Positions 9,638 to 19,023 of a DNA stretch of 64,000 bases are shown piece after piece. The stretch comes from Saccharopolyspora shandongensis (lineage in GTDB: Bacteria; Actinomycetota; Actinomycetes; Mycobacteriales; Pseudonocardiaceae). The stretch covers positions 38,574 through 102,573 of the forward strand of contig NZ_FNOK01000033.1 in NCBI RefSeq assembly GCF_900106995.1, written 5' to 3'. The notes beneath the pieces are model-generated. The model worked only from the letters and a program-made list of their open reading frames with translations, was not told the DNA's origin and made no database searches. The stretch's first letter is position 1. Every line of letters starts with the position of its first letter. A program made the position numbers and the translations under genes.

Positions 9638-9815
9638 GCGTGGCGGTGCGAGTAGCGGCCCCCCGCGGGAGTTGCTGTCGCCTTCTCGCTGTGGGATCCC
9701 CGACTCATGAATGCCAATTCACCACGTCGGGGCTGTCCTCGCTGGGAGAACCCCGGAGGGGTGGGCACCGTGAACCCGCGGCGGTGCAAGTTGCGAGGGT
9801 GGGCTAAGCGCCTTC
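9638..9815. repeat. Dispersed GC-rich repeat, copy 1
   Basis: This stretch shares two blocks with 42649-42836: a 5' block beginning GCGTGGCGGTGCG and a 3' block containing GTGGGCACCGTGAACCCGCG. The middle differs. No gene on either strand is convincing, although the reverse strand keeps a similar arginine-rich frame in both copies. It sits between convergent genes. Confidence 0.65.
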
Positions 9816-9911
9816 GCCGCTTCAAAAACCCGCCCTACCGCATTCCAGCACGTCCAAGATGACTCCTCGACCCGGGAGCGGTGGGTGCGCCGCCGCTCCC
9901 GGGGACCGAAG

Positions 9912-11192
9912 TCACCTCCTGGCGCCCGACCTGGCGGGCTCCCGTGCCGGCTGCCGCTTCCGCTGCATCATGCCGTTCATGGCGCGGAAGAAGACCCGCG
10001 ACAGCGACACCGCGACCTTGTTGCTCTGCAAGCCCTGCTTCTGGTACTGCAGCGCCTTCCGCACGGCGGCGAAGCCGTATTCGAGCATCCCCGCCTCGAA
10101 GGCGCGGATCGCCTCGGTGGTCGCCACCTTGCCGTCGCGCGCCGAAACCAGTTGGCGGCACAGCAGATCCGCGTCGCGCAACGCGGTGTTGCCGCCCATG
10201 CCGCCGACCGGCGACATGCTGTGCACCGCGTCGCCGAGCAGCGTGACGTTGGTGGTCTCCCACGGCTTGACCGGCACCGATGTCTTGTACGGCACCAGAA
10301 GCGCGCTCTCCGGATCGGATTCGGCGATCAGCCTGCGCAGTTGCGGGTGCCAGTCGCCGACGAGCCGTTCGATCAGGCCCTTCAGCTCGGGCCCGTCCAG
10401 GGCCTCGATGTTGGCCGGGCACGCGCCGCGGCGGATCACGAAGGCGCTGCCGACGTAGGCGTCGTCGCCGCGCGTCTCGGGCAGGTCGTCCATCGCGGCC
10501 GTGCGGTCGAAGACCGAGATGGACAGGAAGAACGGCGCCGGCGCCATGATCATGCTCCGCCCGGTGGACAGCGGCGGCTGCAGCCAGGCGCGAACCTCCT
10601 CGGTGAGCGGGAGTTTCAGCCCGATGCCGTAGGCGTCGGTGTCCACCCGCTCCACGTGCGGCAGGTACTGCTTGCGCACCGGGGAGTTGACCCCGTCCGC
10701 GCCGACCAGGACGTCGCCGGTGGCGGTCGTGCCGTCGGCGAAGTGCGCGGTGATCTCGCCGTCCGGGCCGCGCTCGTAGCGTTCGAACTTCTTGTCGTAG
10801 TGCAGGACTTCGTCGAGCTCGGCGAGCAGCACCTCGCGCAGGGTCACCCGGTCGATCGCGTGGGAGCGCTCGGTCGGCCCGGAACCCGCGGCGCCGCGGG
10901 CGTCCTGCTCCATCACCATCAGTTCCTGCAGATCCTCGGTGAGGAACCGGAAACTGCCCAGGTCCACCGTGCTGCGCACGAAGGTCTCCCAGGTCTCCGC
11001 CGGCAGGCAGGCGTGCAGCGCCTTCGCCCCGTGCGGGTCGATGTGGATCCGGTAGCCCTCCAGGCGATCGGTGCGGGTGCGATCCCGTTCGTAGACCGCG
11101 ACGTCCACCCCGGCCTTGCGCAATCCCTGTGCCAGGCAGAGGCCGCCGATGCCGCCGCCGATGACGAGAACCCTTAACGATGTTTCCGGCAT
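9912..11192 (-). CDS. FAD-dependent aromatic-type monooxygenase
   Basis: A 426-residue group A flavoprotein hydroxylase. The N-terminus has the dinucleotide motif VIGGGIGG, then a GADGVNS segment and the FAD-ribityl motif GDAVHSMSPVGGMGGNTALRDADLL. Such enzymes hydroxylate or inactivate polyketides and other aromatic compounds using NAD(P)H and O2. The start ATG at 11192 follows GGAGG. It faces the RiPP operon convergently and is divergent from the methyltransferase, so it may be a tailoring or resistance gene, but nothing in the sequence ties it to the RiPP. The substrate is unknown. Confidence 0.8.
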   Translation of the reverse strand: MPETSLRVLVIGGGIGGLCLAQGLRKAGVDVAVYERDRTRTDRLEGYRIHIDPHGAKALHACLPAETWETFVRSTVDLGSFRFLTEDLQELMVMEQDARGAAGSGPTERSHAIDRVTLREVLLAELDEVLHYDKKFERYERGPDGEITAHFADGTTATGDVLVGADGVNSPVRKQYLPHVERVDTDAYGIGLKLPLTEEVRAWLQPPLSTGRSMIMAPAPFFLSISVFDRTAAMDDLPETRGDDAYVGSAFVIRRGACPANIEALDGPELKGLIERLVGDWHPQLRRLIAESDPESALLVPYKTSVPVKPWETTNVTLLGDAVHSMSPVGGMGGNTALRDADLLCRQLVSARDGKVATTEAIRAFEAGMLEYGFAAVRKALQYQKQGLQSNKVAVSLSRVFFRAMNGMMQRKRQPAREPARSGARR

Positions 11193-11469
11193 TTCCTGCT
11201 GGCCTCCTGGTAGTTCCCGGATTCCCCGGATCGCGTCGAGCGGGCGCGGGTGCCGATCGCGGCCACCCGTTCGGTTGCCCACCGAATGCCCGGCCGGTAG
11301 GCTTCGATTGCGCGTGACCGGCTCGGTCCGCGCAATCGGCCGACAGTCATCGCGGTGCAATGTTTTCGACCGGGTGCCACGGGTTTTCGGCGGTTCGGTG
11401 CGCTTCGCCCCCCGGCTCGACCACGTTCCCCCCCGCTGACTGTTTCACATTACCTTCGGGCGGTCCAGG

Positions 11470-12138
11470 ATGCAGATGCAAGAGATAACGACCAAAGCCG
11501 GATACGACCGATGGGCGAGCACGTACGAACGAACGCCGAATCCGGTGGTGTCGCTGGACTCCCGGCACAGCATCGGGCTGCTGGCGCCGAAGCCGGGGGA
11601 GCGGATCCTGGACGCGGGCTGCGGAACCGGGCGCAACCTCGGCGCGATGCTCGCCGCGGGCGCGGAGCCGCAGGGCGTCGACTTCTCGGCCGGGATGCTC
11701 GACGTGGCCCGGCACAGCCATCCGGGCGTCCCGCTCTTCGAGGGCGACCTGCAGGAGGCGCTGCCGTTCGCCGACGCCGAGTTCGACGCGGTGCTGTGCG
11801 CCCTGTTGGGCGAGCACCTGGAGGAGCCGGCGCGGGCGGTCGCCGAATTCCACCGGGTGCTGCGGCCGGGCGGGCGGCTGGTGTTCTCCGTCTTCCACCC
11901 CGAGATGGCGGCGACCGGGATGTCGGCGCAGTTCGAGGACGCCGGGGAGGTGTTCAAGATGGTCGCCCATCCGTACACAGTGGACGATTATGCGGGCTGG
12001 ATCGCGGGCGCCGGTTTCACCGAGGTCCAGCGGCACGAGCTTTCCGGTGACGAGCAGATGGTCGACGAGGTCCCGTGGGCGTCGTGGCTGGTGGGCCGCC
12101 CGCTCGTGCTGGTGCTGACCGCCGCGAAAGCAGCCTGA
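11470..12138 (+). CDS. Class I SAM-dependent methyltransferase
   Basis: A 222-residue protein with the SAM-binding motif LDAGCGTGRNLGAML, the acidic VDFSAGML strand and the post-I region LPFADAEFDAVLCALLGEHLEEP. It belongs to the Methyltransf_11 type, about the family's usual length. The acceptor cannot be told from the sequence. The ATG at 11470 is chosen; a second in-frame ATG lies two codons later. It is divergent from the FAD monooxygenase and upstream of the SARP gene. Confidence 0.78.
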   Translation: MQMQEITTKAGYDRWASTYERTPNPVVSLDSRHSIGLLAPKPGERILDAGCGTGRNLGAMLAAGAEPQGVDFSAGMLDVARHSHPGVPLFEGDLQEALPFADAEFDAVLCALLGEHLEEPARAVAEFHRVLRPGGRLVFSVFHPEMAATGMSAQFEDAGEVFKMVAHPYTVDDYAGWIAGAGFTEVQRHELSGDEQMVDEVPWASWLVGRPLVLVLTAAKAA

Positions 12139-12574
12139 GCGAGCGCCGGCGGGATTTTCCGGCGACGCCCGGGCGATCTGCCGGGTAAGGTGATCGGGTA
12201 GCGCGGGTTTTCCTGGGGACGAGCGGGAGGGCGTTGGCATGGGAGTTGTGATCTGCTGGGGGATTTCACCGGGCGCGCCCGGCGGCGGCGATGTGCCCCG
12301 CCCCGTCCCGGATGTTCACGGCAGACCCTGACGCGAACGGCATCGGCGAATCGGCGCGGCCGCGAGCGGGCGGCCGCGATGCCCGGCGAACCGGCGTCCA
12401 GGTGACGCACTTCGTCGCGGCTTCACCCGGTCTTCCCCGGCACCACGGCTGATCCTGCCCGGACGGAGGACAGGGGACCTCGGGACGTGCTGCGCGTTGC
12501 GGGCGTGATCGCTGCTGCGATCACCCGTCCCGGCTGACAACTTCGTCCAATTCGTAGGCGGATGGTTGCTGGGC
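12139..12574. other. Intergenic region upstream of the SARP gene
   Basis: About 435 bases without a supported gene. Reverse-strand frames through it are arginine-rich shadows. It probably carries the promoter of the SARP gene; I could not recognise specific operator repeats. Confidence 0.4.
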
Positions 12575-13390
12575 ATGCCGTTACTGGAAATCAACGTGCT
12601 GGGGCCGGTTTCGGTCCGGCTGCGGAACTGTTCGATCGTGCCGACCGCCGGGAAGCCGCGGCAGGTGCTCGCCCTGCTGGCCCTGCGGTGCGGGCGCGCG
12701 GTTTCCGCATCGACCCTGATGTCGGAGATCTGGGGCGATGCGGTGCCCCGCAGCGGACCGACCACGCTGCAGACGTACGTGTTGCAGCTGCGGCGGCGGA
12801 TCGAGGGCTCGCTGCCGGTCGGCAGCAAGCAGACGGCCAAGGAGTTGCTCGCCCGCAGCTACAACGGCTACCAGCTCGTGGCGGCATCGCGTTCGTTCGA
12901 CCTCGCCGAGTTCGACCGGCTGGCCGCGAGCGGCAGCGCCGCCCTGGAGAAGTGCGATGCGGAGAGCGCTGCGAGGTACCTGGGCCAGGCGTTGGACCTG
13001 TGGCGCGGCCCGGTCCTGGTGGACGTGCCGATGGGCCGGGTCTTGGCGGCGGCCGCCGCGACGATCGAAGATGCCCGCACCCGCGTGCTGGAACAGCGCA
13101 TCGTCGCGGACCTCCACCTGGGCAGGCACGCGGCGCTGATCCCGGAGCTGCGCACGCTGGTGGCGGCGCACCCGGCCGACGAGAACACCAGCGCACTGCT
13201 GATGATCGCGCTCCAGCGGTCGGGCGCGGTGCCCCGGGCGCTGCAGGTGTTCGAGGACCTGAGCCGGGCGCTGGGTGGCGAACCGTCGGCCTGCCTGCAG
13301 CGGCTCCGGCAGGAATTGATCGAGGATCCAGCGAGAATCGAGGTGTCGACGTACTTCCCGGTCGAACGCGGACTCCCGCGGACGGTCTGA
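12575..13390 (+). CDS. SARP-family transcriptional activator (AfsR/DnrI type)
   Basis: A 271-residue protein with an N-terminal OmpR-like winged helix (residues 1-95; FNVLGPV-like opening as INVLGPVSV, then LLALRCGRAVSASTLMSEIWG and LQTYVLQLRRRI). A bacterial transcriptional activation domain follows (about 100-250; FDLAEFDRLAASG, ALDLWRGPVLVDV). SARPs bind direct repeats upstream of antibiotic genes. The ATG at 12575 is preferred to a TTG at 12566 because it gives the usual MxxxINVLG start. The neighbouring biosynthetic genes suggest cluster-situated control. Confidence 0.85.
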   Translation: MPLLEINVLGPVSVRLRNCSIVPTAGKPRQVLALLALRCGRAVSASTLMSEIWGDAVPRSGPTTLQTYVLQLRRRIEGSLPVGSKQTAKELLARSYNGYQLVAASRSFDLAEFDRLAASGSAALEKCDAESAARYLGQALDLWRGPVLVDVPMGRVLAAAAATIEDARTRVLEQRIVADLHLGRHAALIPELRTLVAAHPADENTSALLMIALQRSGAVPRALQVFEDLSRALGGEPSACLQRLRQELIEDPARIEVSTYFPVERGLPRTV

Positions 13391-13399
13391 AGTGATCTG

Positions 13400-13453
13400 A
13401 GTGCTCGTGAGTGGTTGCTCCGGTTCTTACCGGAACAACCACTCACGAGCACT
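13400..13453. terminator. Long hairpin between convergent genes
   Basis: An 18-base arm (AGTGCTCGTGAGTGGTTG) and its exact complement enclose a second stem TCCGGT/ACCGGA with a four-base loop. There is no T tract. It lies between the SARP stop and the convergent SAHH-like remnant. Confidence 0.75.
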
Positions 13454-13464
13454 GGGGGCGCCCT

Positions 13465-14048
13465 TCAGCCGACGGCGCGGACTTCGGCGATCCGGTTTTC
13501 CAGGGCCGCGCCGAGTTCTGCCGGGCCGAGCTGGGCGAGGATGAGTTCTGGGCCGACGCCGGGGCGGTGTTGTTGGGTCAGGCCGTATCGGCCGTCCGGT
13601 TCGAAGGCGTCGAACGCACCCTGGCGAGCTTCTCGGGCTGGTGCTCGGCCATCAGCACCACGAGTTCGACGTCGTCGTCGAGGACGAGGTCCGGTTCCGA
13701 GTCGCCGATGGACAGCAGGCCCGCGCGCCAGTCCTCGACCGGCTCGCCGCGCCGCCCCACGGTCTCGATCCCGCGCTCTCGGAGGTGCGCCACCACGTCG
13801 TCCCGGGTGGTGCGCGGGTTGCTGCCGCCCACCACGACCTCGGCCCCGGCGTCCTGCAGGACGGTCGCCAGGAATCCCGTCTTCGGGTCGATGTGCAGGG
13901 CGACCGCCACCCGCAGGCCCTGGAAGGAGCCGTCGCCGACCAGCCCCCGGACGTAGGAGTCCAGCAGCGGGGAGTTCCGCTGGATCCACGCCATCTCGTC
14001 GGCGACGCCGCCGGAATCGGGAACGGTCACGGTGTCGTGGTGGTCCAC
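13465..14048 (-). pseudogene. Truncated S-adenosylhomocysteine-hydrolase-like gene
   Basis: A GTG at 14048 preceded by GGGAGG opens a frame of about 150 residues matching the N-terminal substrate domain of adenosylhomocysteinase: GLRVAVALHIDPKTGFLATVL, then AGAEVVVGGSNPRTTRDDVVAHL. That frame stops at 13578 soon after the expected LMAEHQPEKLARV. The following 110 bases read sensibly only in another frame, down to a stop at 13465 (YGLTQQHRP, ELGAALENRIAEVR), and I do not recognise that tail. The NAD-binding half is absent, so the gene is broken. Its start overlaps the end of the HAD gene. Confidence 0.6.
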
Positions 14049-14746
14049 GTCGGCCTCCCGGTGTCTTGGTTCGGCTGTCGGTGGCCGAGCAGCGCGGTCA
14101 CGGCGTCGCGCAGGTTTTCGGCGATCGGCACGTCCAGCGCCTCGAAGTGCTCCCGGGAGTGGAGCGCGTCTCGGCCCGCGTGGTACAGCACGCAGTGCGC
14201 GCCGCATTCCCGCGCGGCCAGCGCGTCGTCCACGCTGTCGCCGACGAGGAGCACACTCTCCGGGCGCGCACCGATCTCGGCGAGGTGCCGCCGGAGGTGC
14301 GGGGCCTTCTTCGCGGCCTCGTCGGTGCGCAGCCCGTCGATGCGGCGGAAGAACGCGGTGATATCCGCGGTCTCCACCAGCGGCAGCAGTTTTTCGTGCG
14401 GGTACATCGAAAGCAGCGACTGGGCGAAGCCCGCGTCGGCGCACTGCCGCAGGACGTCGCGGGCCTGCGGGTGCAGGCCGAGGTTCTGGCGGTAGCGGAC
14501 GTAGGTCTCCTGGAACGCCTCGGCCAGCCACTGCTGCTCTTCGTCGCTGAGATCGCGCTCGGCGAGCCGGTCGTAGAACAGCGGGATGGGCTGGGTGTGG
14601 TGCTCCTGGTACCGGGCTCGCGTGACGGTCGGCAGCCCAGCCCGGGCGAAGATGTCGATCGTCGCGTCGATCAGCGCGGCGGTGTCGGCGAAAAGCGTGC
14701 CGTTCCAGTCCCACACGATGTGGTCGATCTCGGCGAAGCGCGTCAA
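14027..14746 (-). CDS. HAD-superfamily phosphatase
   Basis: A 239-residue haloacid-dehalogenase-fold hydrolase. Motif I reads DWNGTLF (nucleophile Asp with Asn in place of the usual second Asp), motif II is in LLSMYPHEK, the Lys is in AAKKAPHL, and motif IV reads LLVGDSVDDALAA. The TTG start at 14746 is chosen for the AAGGAG six bases upstream. The end overlaps the SAHH-like remnant. The cap region resembles phosphoglycolate-phosphatase-like members. The substrate is unknown. Confidence 0.75.
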   Translation of the reverse strand: MTRFAEIDHIVWDWNGTLFADTAALIDATIDIFARAGLPTVTRARYQEHHTQPIPLFYDRLAERDLSDEEQQWLAEAFQETYVRYRQNLGLHPQARDVLRQCADAGFAQSLLSMYPHEKLLPLVETADITAFFRRIDGLRTDEAAKKAPHLRRHLAEIGARPESVLLVGDSVDDALAARECGAHCVLYHAGRDALHSREHFEALDVPIAENLRDAVTALLGHRQPNQDTGRPTWTTTTP

Positions 14747-14780
14747 GTCGTTCTCCTTTCCACACGCGGCATCGGCGGAA

Positions 14781-15487
14781 TCAGCGGACGTGTTCTGGCG
14801 CGGAGCGTTCACGGGGAGAGCTACTACCAGAAGGTGCCGGTCCCGGACCGGTGCCGTCCGGATTCCTACGCCATTCGAGTGGGAGGTGGGACACATCGCC
14901 CAGCCCGCGCAGCCGCCCGCGGTCCTGGCCGAAGGTGAGCTCGGTGACCGAACCGACCGGTGCCGCGGCCAGATCGCGGTAGCGGGAAAGCGGAATGCCC
15001 AGCAGGAACCACGCGGCGAGCCGGACCGGGGCCTTGTGCGTCACCGCGGCCACCGCGCGGTGCCGTTCGAGCGCGTCGCGGACGGCCGCGACCACTCGCG
15101 CCGCCACCTCCAGGCCGGATTCGCCGCCCGGCGGGCAGTGCGGCGCCGGATTGCGCTTCCAGGATTCGCAGCACTCGTATCCGTCCAAATCGGACGGTTT
15201 TTGCTATCCCAAGAACCGAAGGACAATTCGCACATCCGATCGTCCACTTCGTACTTATCCGTGTCGCGAGTCAGCAGATCGGCGGTCGTCCTGGCCCGGG
15301 TGGCGGGGCTGCTCGGGACGAGGTCGATGCCGTCGAGCGCGGGATGGTCGGCCAGGTGCCGCGCCCTGGTCTCGCCGGTGGCGGTCAGCGTCGCGCGCGC
15401 CGCTGAACCTGCCTTCGACGGTGCATCGCGTCTGGGCGTGCCGGGATGAGCAGGAGGCGGCCGGGAGCGGGCGAAGTGCGTTGGGGG
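14781..15487 (-). pseudogene. Histidine-phosphatase-family gene, multiply frameshifted
   Basis: Read from 15487 leftwards, fragments in successive frames rebuild a phosphoglycerate-mutase-like protein: RLLLIPARPD, GRFSGARDA, LTATGETRARHLAD, PSSPATRARTTADLL, CELSFGSWD, then in another frame ESWKRNPAPHCPPGGESG and AAVTHKAPVRLAAWFL. At least two frame changes are needed and the N-terminal RHG motif is altered (IPAR). No single frame covers the domain. It is a decayed gene, in the same orientation as the HAD gene. Confidence 0.65.
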
Positions 15488-15559
15488 ATCATTTTGTGTG
15501 CGAACGCCGTCGTGCCGCCGATGTAGCCGCCGCGCGGCCTGCCGCGATGTAGGGCCGAG

Positions 15560-15720
15560 GTGGGCTCGCGGCGGACTCCGTGCTCGCGGCGGCGGACCTC
15601 GTCGTCCCGACCAACGAGGAGTGCGGAGTCGCGACGCTGCTGGACGCGGTGGTCGAACAGCGGCGGGCCGCCCGCGCCGGCGAGCGCGAGCGGTCCCACC
15701 GCCTCAGCGGGCGGTCGACT
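15560..15720 (+). pseudogene. Possible ParA-family fragment
   Basis: A frame here reads ADSVLAAADLVVPTNEECG then ATLLDAVVEQRRAARAGE, which resembles a central strand of ParA-type ATPases. Nothing recognisable precedes or follows it, so it would be a remnant of some 50 codons. Weak evidence. Confidence 0.3.
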
Positions 15721-16912
15721 GCTCGGATTCCGTTGGGGTGCTTGATGATTCGGGGCCGATCAGTCGCAGGCCGACGACGTAGATCGCGAACCCGATCAGC
15801 GCGAACAGCGCCATGGCGCCGAAGGAGAGGTTGATCGGTAGCGAGCTCACCGCCGCGCCCGCCGTCGCCGCGCCCGCCGCGTTGCCGACCAGGAAGATCG
15901 TCACCAGCCAGGCGAACGCTTCCGTGACGGTGCCCGGCGGGCAGATCCGGCCCACCAGCACGTACGAACAGGTGAGGGCCGGGGCGAGGAAGAGCCCACC
16001 GATGAACGCGAGGACGGTCATCGCGATGGCGCCGGGCGTGAGCATCAGCGGCAGGTACAGCGCGGCCAGCGTGCCGAGCAGCACCAGCAGCCGCTTGCTG
16101 TCCCGGCTCTTCCACACCCTGGCGCCGTAGACGATGCCGCCGATCATCGCGCCGACCGCGTTCGCGCTCAGCAGCACGCCGTTCATGGTGGGCAGGGACA
16201 CGTGCTCGGAGTAGGCGACGGCGAGGATGCTGAACGCCCCCATGGCCGCGCCGACGCCGCAGTTGCACACCAGCACGACGGTCAGCAGCGGTGAGCGGAG
16301 CGGGCCGAGCCAGTGCCGTTCGGCGTGCACCGGCCGCCAGCGCCAGGCCGGCGGGGCGAGGCAGAACACCACCACGCCGATCAGGCCGAACAACCCGGTC
16401 GCCAGCACGACGTACTCGGAGGGTGCGACGGCGATGCCGCCGGCCACCAGCAGCGGGCCGCTGATGAAGATGACCTGCTGGGTGGAGGAATCCAGCGCGT
16501 AGCCGGCTTCGAGCTGTTCCTTGGGCAGGATGTCCGCCCACAGGCTGCGCAGGCACGCCTCCAACGGCGGGGTGAGGGCGCCCGCCAGCACCACCGAGGC
16601 GCCGAGCAACAAATAGTCGTCGACGGGGAGGAACGCGGCCGCGAAGAACCCGATCGCCGAGCCGGCGGCGGAAATGAGCATGACAATCGGTTGGCCGAAC
16701 CGGTCGACGAGTCTGCCGAGCAGTGGGGAACCGGCCGCGGTGCTCAAGGCGTAAATCGCGGTGAAAAGACCGGCGACCGCGTAACCGGCCTGCTGCTGCC
16801 GGAGATGGATGGCGATCGCGATCGGAGCCATTCCGTTCGGCAATCTGCCGACAATGCTTGATCCGAGCAGGTGAGCGACATACTTCTGCCGAAGCATGGC
16901 CACGTACTGCAC
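15704..16912 (-). CDS. MFS transporter
   Basis: A 402-residue membrane protein with about 12 predicted transmembrane segments and the MFS loop LLGRLVDRFGQP between helices 2 and 3. It fits the proton-driven drug-efflux type; the substrate is unknown. The start is the GTG at 16912 because AGGAGGT stands seven bases upstream; an ATG five codons later is the alternative. The 750-base gap to the divergent ahcY relic presumably holds its promoter. Confidence 0.85.
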   Translation of the reverse strand: MQYVAMLRQKYVAHLLGSSIVGRLPNGMAPIAIAIHLRQQQAGYAVAGLFTAIYALSTAAGSPLLGRLVDRFGQPIVMLISAAGSAIGFFAAAFLPVDDYLLLGASVVLAGALTPPLEACLRSLWADILPKEQLEAGYALDSSTQQVIFISGPLLVAGGIAVAPSEYVVLATGLFGLIGVVVFCLAPPAWRWRPVHAERHWLGPLRSPLLTVVLVCNCGVGAAMGAFSILAVAYSEHVSLPTMNGVLLSANAVGAMIGGIVYGARVWKSRDSKRLLVLLGTLAALYLPLMLTPGAIAMTVLAFIGGLFLAPALTCSYVLVGRICPPGTVTEAFAWLVTIFLVGNAAGAATAGAAVSSLPINLSFGAMALFALIGFAIYVVGLRLIGPESSSTPTESEQSTAR

Positions 16913-17667
16913 TGTTTCTACCTCCTGCGAGATCGGCGGCGGGAAACGACTGGCGGTCCGGGTGGTGGCCTTGTCGTGTTCTCGTCCGTTCCGGCCTAGG
17001 TGATGGATCAGCCGGGAAGGGCGTACCGGTGGCGATTTCGCCGACGTTGGCGACCCGGTGGATATCCTAGTCGCGCGCGAGGGAGCGGGCGAGGTTTCCG
17101 ACGGCCTCTCGTGAAATGCGCTCATCGCTGTCCGGGGCGTTCCGCTGGCCGATTTAGCCTCGATGGCCTGCGAATGCGGCTGCCGCAGTGGTCTTTGTCG
17201 GGAATATTCCAAAGTCCCTGTATATGCGATTTGACCCTTCGCTCCACTCGTTCTGGCGATTGACGCACATCGGTGTGCGCTCTTTCGGCTTCGGTGTGGG
17301 GCGTCCGAGAATTCCGCTCGCTCCGACGGCGGTTCGCGTAATGCGTTGCAGCGAATGGGTGAACGTGGAGTTCGCTCCCGCTAACCGCCCAGCGTGGCGC
17401 AGGTGGAAGAACCAGCAGATGTCGGTTTTGTTCGGCAACGCGTTCTTGCCGGTCGGGCAAATGGCGCGCTCGACTTCATTGCGGGGCTGCTGCAGGGTCG
17501 GCTCCAGTGTTGGAGAAATGTGAATTCACCCGCTCAATGTCCCGGGAGTCTTCTCCGACGCCGGCGCCCCGTGAAAAATGACGTGGCGGCCTTTCGGGGA
17601 TGAGTGCACCCCGATCTTTCCGGAGTGCGCTCCAGGCTGACGTGACTGAGGAGAGCAGGGCTTTTCG
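16913..17667. other. Divergent intergenic region
   Basis: About 750 bases without a supported gene, between the MFS gene and the divergent ahcY relic. It is visibly less GC-rich than its surroundings, for example around 17200-17330. Short frames on both strands lack ribosome sites and recognisable domains. Confidence 0.4.
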
Positions 17668-18908
17668 GTGGGTATGGTGCACGATCTGGCGCTGGCCGAT
17701 CAAGGACAACGCAAGATAGATTTCGCGTCGCGGCGCATGCCGGTTCTGCGCACGCTGACCGAGCAGTTCGCGGAGGCGAAGCCGTTCACCGGTCACCGCA
17801 TCGCGGCTTGCCTGCACGTCACCACGGAGACGGCGAACATGGTGCGCGCGCTGGTCGCGGGCGGCGCCGAGGTCGCGCTGTGCGGATCCAACCGGACGAC
17901 GTCGCCGCCTCGATCCAGCGGGACATCGGCGCCGAGGTCTTCGCGGTGTACGGCGCCGATCGCGACACGTTCTACGGGCACGTCCAGGCGGTGCTCAAGA
18001 CCCGTCCGACCATCGTCGTCGACGACGGCGCGGGCCTCACCACCACGATCCACAACGACCACGCCGAGCTCCTCACCGACGTGATCGGCGGCACCGAGGT
18101 GACGTCCACCGGCGTCCTCCGGATCAAGAACATGGCCGACGACGGCGCGCTGCGCTACCCGGTGTTCCCGACGAACGACGCGGCCACCAAGCACCTGTTC
18201 GACAACCGCTACGGCACCGGCCAGAACACGATCGACGGCATCCTGCGGGCGACCAACATGCTGCTCGCCGGCTCGACCTTCGTCGTCGTCGGCTACGGCT
18301 GGTGCGGTCGCGGCGTCGCGATGCGCGCCAGGGGCATGGGCGCCAACGTCATCGTGGTCGAGGTCGACCCGGTGCGGGCATTGGAGGCCGTGCTCGACGG
18401 CCTGACCGTGATGCCGATGTCGCGCGCCGCCGAGCACGGCGACATCTTCGTGACGGTCACCGGAAACCGGGACGTCGTCACGATCGAGCACATGCGCAAG
18501 ATGAAGGACGGCGCGGTCGTCGCGAACTCCGGCCACTTCGACATCGAGATCGGCGTCGAGGACCTGCGCAAGGAGGCCGAGCAGGTCACCGAGCTCCGCC
18601 CGAACTGCGTCGAATACCGGCTCCCGGTGGGCAACCGGATACTGCTGCTGGCCGAGGGCCGGCTGGTCGGCCAGTCGGCGGCGGAGGCGCACCCGGCCGA
18701 GGTGATGGACATGACCTTCGCGACCCAGGCGCTGGCGCTCGAACACCTGGTGGCCAACGCGGCGTCGCTGCCCGCGGGCGTGCACGGCATCCCGAAGGAC
18801 ATCGAGAACCGCGTGGCGAAGGCGAAGCTGGACGCCTACGGCGTCGAGATCGAGGAGCTGTCCGACCAGCAGAAGCGGTACCTGACCGACTGGCGAGTCG
18901 GCACCTGA
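17668..18908 (+). pseudogene. ahcY: Adenosylhomocysteinase with internal frameshift
   Basis: The first frame (GTG 17668, with GAGGAG upstream) gives MVHDLALADQGQRKIDFA and then MVRALVAGGAEVALCGSN. After 17890 the homology continues in another frame with DDVAASIQRDIGAEVFAVYG, GLTTTIHNDHAELL, FDNRYGTGQNTIDGILRATN, VVGYGWCGRGVA and VANSGHFDIEI to the stop at 18908. The usual SNPxSTQDDVA stretch lacks residues at the joint, consistent with a short deletion of about 13 bases. The family hydrolyses S-adenosylhomocysteine to adenosine and homocysteine. The NAD domain is otherwise well kept, so the damage looks recent or is a sequence error. A chromosomal copy elsewhere is expected. Confidence 0.75.
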
Positions 18909-18924
18909 TCGTCGCGTTCGGCAG

Positions 18925-18964
18925 CGGTCCCGCCCTGGTCGTCCCGACGGCCGGGGCGGGACCG
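18925..18964 (+). terminator. Hairpin terminator after ahcY relic
   Basis: Arms CGGTCCCGCCCTGG and CCGGGGCGGGACCG pair over 14 bases with one wobble and a 12-base loop, 17 bases after the ahcY stop. Confidence 0.7.
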
Positions 18965-19023
18965 TCCCGGCAACGCGCAGCGTGCTCCGGCGATCACGCG
19001 CGGGACCACATGGGGGTGTGGGC

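Noticed and set aside
9616..9911. Possible RiPP precursor gene downstream of the second SagB-like gene
   Set aside because: The region is mostly the dispersed repeat also found at 42.6 kb; no short frame has a leader-like acidic region and Ser/Thr/Cys-rich core.
17154..17523. Short frames on both strands in the 16.9-17.7 kb gap
   Set aside because: No ribosome sites, no recognisable domains, and the region looks like a divergent promoter stretch. A precursor peptide for the RiPP was looked for here and not found.
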